DNA of 7,938 nt from Hyphomicrobiales bacterium (GTDB lineage Bacteria; Pseudomonadota; Alphaproteobacteria; Rhizobiales; Aestuariivirgaceae): the NCBI GenBank assembly GCA_027067085.1, contig JAMOMM010000408.1, forward strand, positions 1 to 7,938, given 5' to 3'. Positions 5,829-7,938 of this stretch are shown piece by piece. The notes beneath the pieces are model-generated. The model had not been told where the DNA came from. It worked only from the letters and a program-made list of their open reading frames with translations, and did no database searches. The translations under genes and the position numbers were made by a program. Within the stretch, counting starts at the first letter, position 1, and every line of letters begins with the position of its first letter.

Positions 5829-7525
5829 CCATCCCAAAAGGTAATAAGGCTAATTGGTCTAAAGGGCGCTTAAAGGGACAAAATCGCTTGCGCTTGGTGG
5901 TGCTTGGGTTTTCACTTTGCTTTGCCATTATTGGTGGCAGGTTGGTTGAATTATCGTTGGTGCGCGGTTTTCTGCAAAATGATAAAGCTCGCCCCACCCA
6001 TCAGGCTCGTTTGCCACGCCCAGACATAGTTGATCGCAATGGGATGTTGTTGGCGACTGACATTAAGGTGCATTCAATCTTTGCCAATCCGCGCAAAATC
6101 ATTGATGTTGATGAAGCTGTTGAATTGATAACAGCCGTTTTACCGCACCTTGATAGCGGTAAACTGCGTAAGAAATTAAGCAACAGAAAACGAGCCTTTA
6201 GATGGATTAAGCGCGAAATTTCGCCAACCTTGCGGGCTGAATTACACGATCTTGGGATTCCTGGTGTTGGGTTCAGAAAAGAAACCTTGCGGGTATATCC
6301 TAATGGGAATTTGGCGGCGCATGTGCTTGGCTATGTGGATGTTGATTCTAAAGGCATTGCGGGTATGGAAAAGTATCTTGACGATCAAGGGGCTCTTTAT
6401 ACAGCATCGCTTGGTGACCCTGAAAAGAACGCCTCTTTTTCAGCTTATCTGTCTATTGACGGGCGGGTGCAACATGCTATGGCCGATGAACTTGCCAAAG
6501 CTGTGGTCTACTTTAAAGCCAAGGCGGCATCTGGTGTGGTGATGAATGCCAATACAGGCGAAATTCTAGCGATGGTTTCATTGCCAGATTACAATCCTAA
6601 TGATCCGCTTTCTGCCCAAGATGCAAAATCGATCAACCGCGTGACAACGGGCGTTTATGAATTGGGTTCGGTGATTAAACCTGTGACCTTTGCGATGGCG
6701 CTTGATACTGGTGCAATGACAATGGACAGTCGTTTTGATGCACGCCTGCCCCTTGCTATTGGCAAAGCTCGTATTAATGATTTTCATGCGCAGAAGCGTA
6801 TTTTGACTGTTGAAGAAATTTTCACGTATTCATCAAACATTGGCACGGCGCGTATGGCGCTGGCGGTTGGCATTGAAGGCCATAAGGCGTTTTTGCGCAA
6901 AGCGGGCTTCTTTGACAAACTACGTGCCGAGCTTCCTGAAGCGGCTGCACCAATTATACCCAAAAGATGGGGGAAATTGACAACAGTAACTGCTGCTTTT
7001 GGCCATGGTTTTGCCATACAACCGCTACAGGGTATTTCGGTGACGGCAGCTCTGATAAATGGTGGTAAACTTATTCCTCCTACTTTTTTAAAGCGTGGAC
7101 TTGAGTCTTCGCAAGGTTTGGCAACGCAATTGATTAAGCCAACAACAAGTAAAAACATTCGCGACCTATTTCGTTTGAACGCGGTTTCTGGCACGGCGCG
7201 CAAGGCTGATAAAATTGCAATTGGCTATCGTATTGGTGGCAAAACGGGTACGGCGGAAAAAGTGGTTAATGGGCGCTATAGTAAAAACCATCGTTTGAAC
7301 TCATTTGTTGGGGCCTTTCCAATGGAAGATCCAAAGTATGTGATTTTGGTGATGATTGATGAACCGCAACCGCTAAAAGAAACCCATGGTTATGCGACAT
7401 CTGGTTGGAATGCGGTGCCAACAGCGGGCAAGGTCATTGCACGGATTGCACCTTTGCTCGGTGTTAAACCACGTTTTACAGACGCAGAAAAAATGCGGCT
7501 CGCGAAAAAGAAACAGGTGCATTGA
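5825..7525 (+). CDS. ftsI: Septal peptidoglycan transpeptidase FtsI (PBP3)
   Basis: Class B penicillin-binding protein that cross-links septal peptidoglycan in complex with FtsW. Of 566 residues, about 1-22 are a basic cytoplasmic tail and 23-45 a membrane anchor. RPDIVDRNG (65-73) opens the periplasmic dimerisation domain, and the transpeptidase domain spans about 210-545. All three active-site motifs are present: S282-V-I-K285 with the acyl-enzyme serine, S336-S-N338, and K473-T-G475. The motif around the serine (ELGSVIKP) differs from the S-T-F-K of many FtsI proteins but keeps the catalytic Ser and Lys. The start overlaps the ftsL stop by four bases, a classic coupling arrangement. Nothing suggests damage. 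beta-Lactams of the PBP3 type would be expected to bind it (family knowledge). Confidence 0.96.
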   Translation: MTIPKGNKANWSKGRLKGQNRLRLVVLGFSLCFAIIGGRLVELSLVRGFLQNDKARPTHQARLPRPDIVDRNGMLLATDIKVHSIFANPRKIIDVDEAVELITAVLPHLDSGKLRKKLSNRKRAFRWIKREISPTLRAELHDLGIPGVGFRKETLRVYPNGNLAAHVLGYVDVDSKGIAGMEKYLDDQGALYTASLGDPEKNASFSAYLSIDGRVQHAMADELAKAVVYFKAKAASGVVMNANTGEILAMVSLPDYNPNDPLSAQDAKSINRVTTGVYELGSVIKPVTFAMALDTGAMTMDSRFDARLPLAIGKARINDFHAQKRILTVEEIFTYSSNIGTARMALAVGIEGHKAFLRKAGFFDKLRAELPEAAAPIIPKRWGKLTTVTAAFGHGFAIQPLQGISVTAALINGGKLIPPTFLKRGLESSQGLATQLIKPTTSKNIRDLFRLNAVSGTARKADKIAIGYRIGGKTGTAEKVVNGRYSKNHRLNSFVGAFPMEDPKYVILVMIDEPQPLKETHGYATSGWNAVPTAGKVIARIAPLLGVKPRFTDAEKMRLAKKKQVH

Positions 7526-7526
7526 G

Positions 7527-7938
7527 ATGAGGATGCTTGGAAATATTTGGCCGCAAGTCAATAGCCTGCACGCTAGTATTGAAGTGCATGGCTTGAGTGC
7601 TGACAGCCGTGAGATCAAGAAGGGTTTTGTGTTTGCTGCCTTGCCCGGCACGGTTGTTGATGGGGCAAAGTTTATTGATAAAGCGGTGGCAAATGGGGCG
7701 GTTGCTGTTATCGTTCAAACGGGTGTCAAAACAAATGTTGGCGACAATGTTGCGGTGATTGAAGCTGATGAGCCGCGCCAAGCGCTGGCTTTAATGGCGG
7801 CTGATTTTTATGCAGGACAACCTGATTGCATCGCGGCGGTGACGGGCACCAATGGCAAGAGTTCAATTGTTGCGTTCGTGCGTCAGATTTGGCAATCAAT
7901 GGGATTGCGCGCGGCTAGCCTTGGCACCGTTGGAATTG
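7527..7938 (+). CDS. murE: UDP-MurNAc-tripeptide synthetase MurE, 5' part only
   Basis: Cytoplasmic Mur ligase that adds the third residue (normally meso-diaminopimelate in Gram-negatives) to UDP-MurNAc-L-Ala-D-Glu with ATP. The first 137 residues are present; the window end cuts the gene. The N-terminal UDP-binding domain shows SADSREIKKGFVFAALPG (about 24-41), where S-x-D-S-R contacts the substrate in known MurE structures, and DEPRQALALMAADFY (81-95). The central ATPase domain begins with the P-loop TGTNGKSS (106-113), then SLGTVG (131-136). The ATG at 7527 follows the ftsI stop by one base, with AGG nine bases upstream; an ATG at 7533 is a possible alternative. Residues that separate diaminopimelate from lysine specificity lie beyond the window. 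Confidence 0.94.
   Translation, partial: MRMLGNIWPQVNSLHASIEVHGLSADSREIKKGFVFAALPGTVVDGAKFIDKAVANGAVAVIVQTGVKTNVGDNVAVIEADEPRQALALMAADFYAGQPDCIAAVTGTNGKSSIVAFVRQIWQSMGLRAASLGTVGI

Noticed and set aside
1..7938. Mobile elements, CRISPR arrays, tRNA or rRNA genes, attachment sites
   Set aside because: No transposase or integrase motifs, spaced direct repeats, or RNA gene signatures were seen on either strand; the gene content is core-like.

Overview
The window looks like a chromosomal segment of an alphaproteobacterium, most likely in or near the Hyphomicrobiales (inference). The reasons are the rsmH-ftsL-ftsI-murE order, an FtsL of the short alphaproteobacterial type, small c-type cytochromes, and GANTC and FNR/FixK-like sites in intergenic DNA. 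Base composition looks moderate by eye (not counted). No mobile element, CRISPR array, rRNA or tRNA was seen. Most of the window is ordinary, well-conserved core gene content.

Left part (1-2850): a secreted class I cytochrome c gene on the minus strand diverges from a single-chain iron-sulfur L-serine ammonia-lyase gene (sdaA) on the plus strand. The space between them holds a perfect FNR/FixK-type dyad (TTGAT-N4-ATCAA) centred 41.5 bases from the cytochrome start codon. An AraC-family regulator with a TTG start follows sdaA after 51 bp on the same strand, with no visible terminator between them.

Middle part (2850-4460): a 146-bp gap carries two long imperfect palindromes, the second followed by a T-rich stretch. 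It leads into a gene for a cytoplasmic transglutaminase-like protein. That gene converges on a minus-strand gene for a membrane-anchored cytochrome c'-like protein with a GTG start.

Right part (4459-7938): the front of the division and cell-wall (dcw) cluster, rsmH, ftsL, ftsI and murE (cut by the window end). Junctions are tight: a 1-base overlap, a 4-base overlap and a 1-base gap, which suggests one translationally coupled operon. RsmH modifies 16S rRNA, FtsL and FtsI belong to the septal peptidoglycan synthase complex, and MurE adds the third amino acid of the peptidoglycan stem peptide. No mraZ lies ahead of rsmH; the upstream DNA has a GANTC site and a one-mismatch CtrA-like motif.

No clearly new biological system is visible. 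The best leads are the double-palindrome gap before the transglutaminase-like gene, the FNR/FixK-type box before the cytochrome gene, and the unusual third catalytic position of the transglutaminase-like protein.
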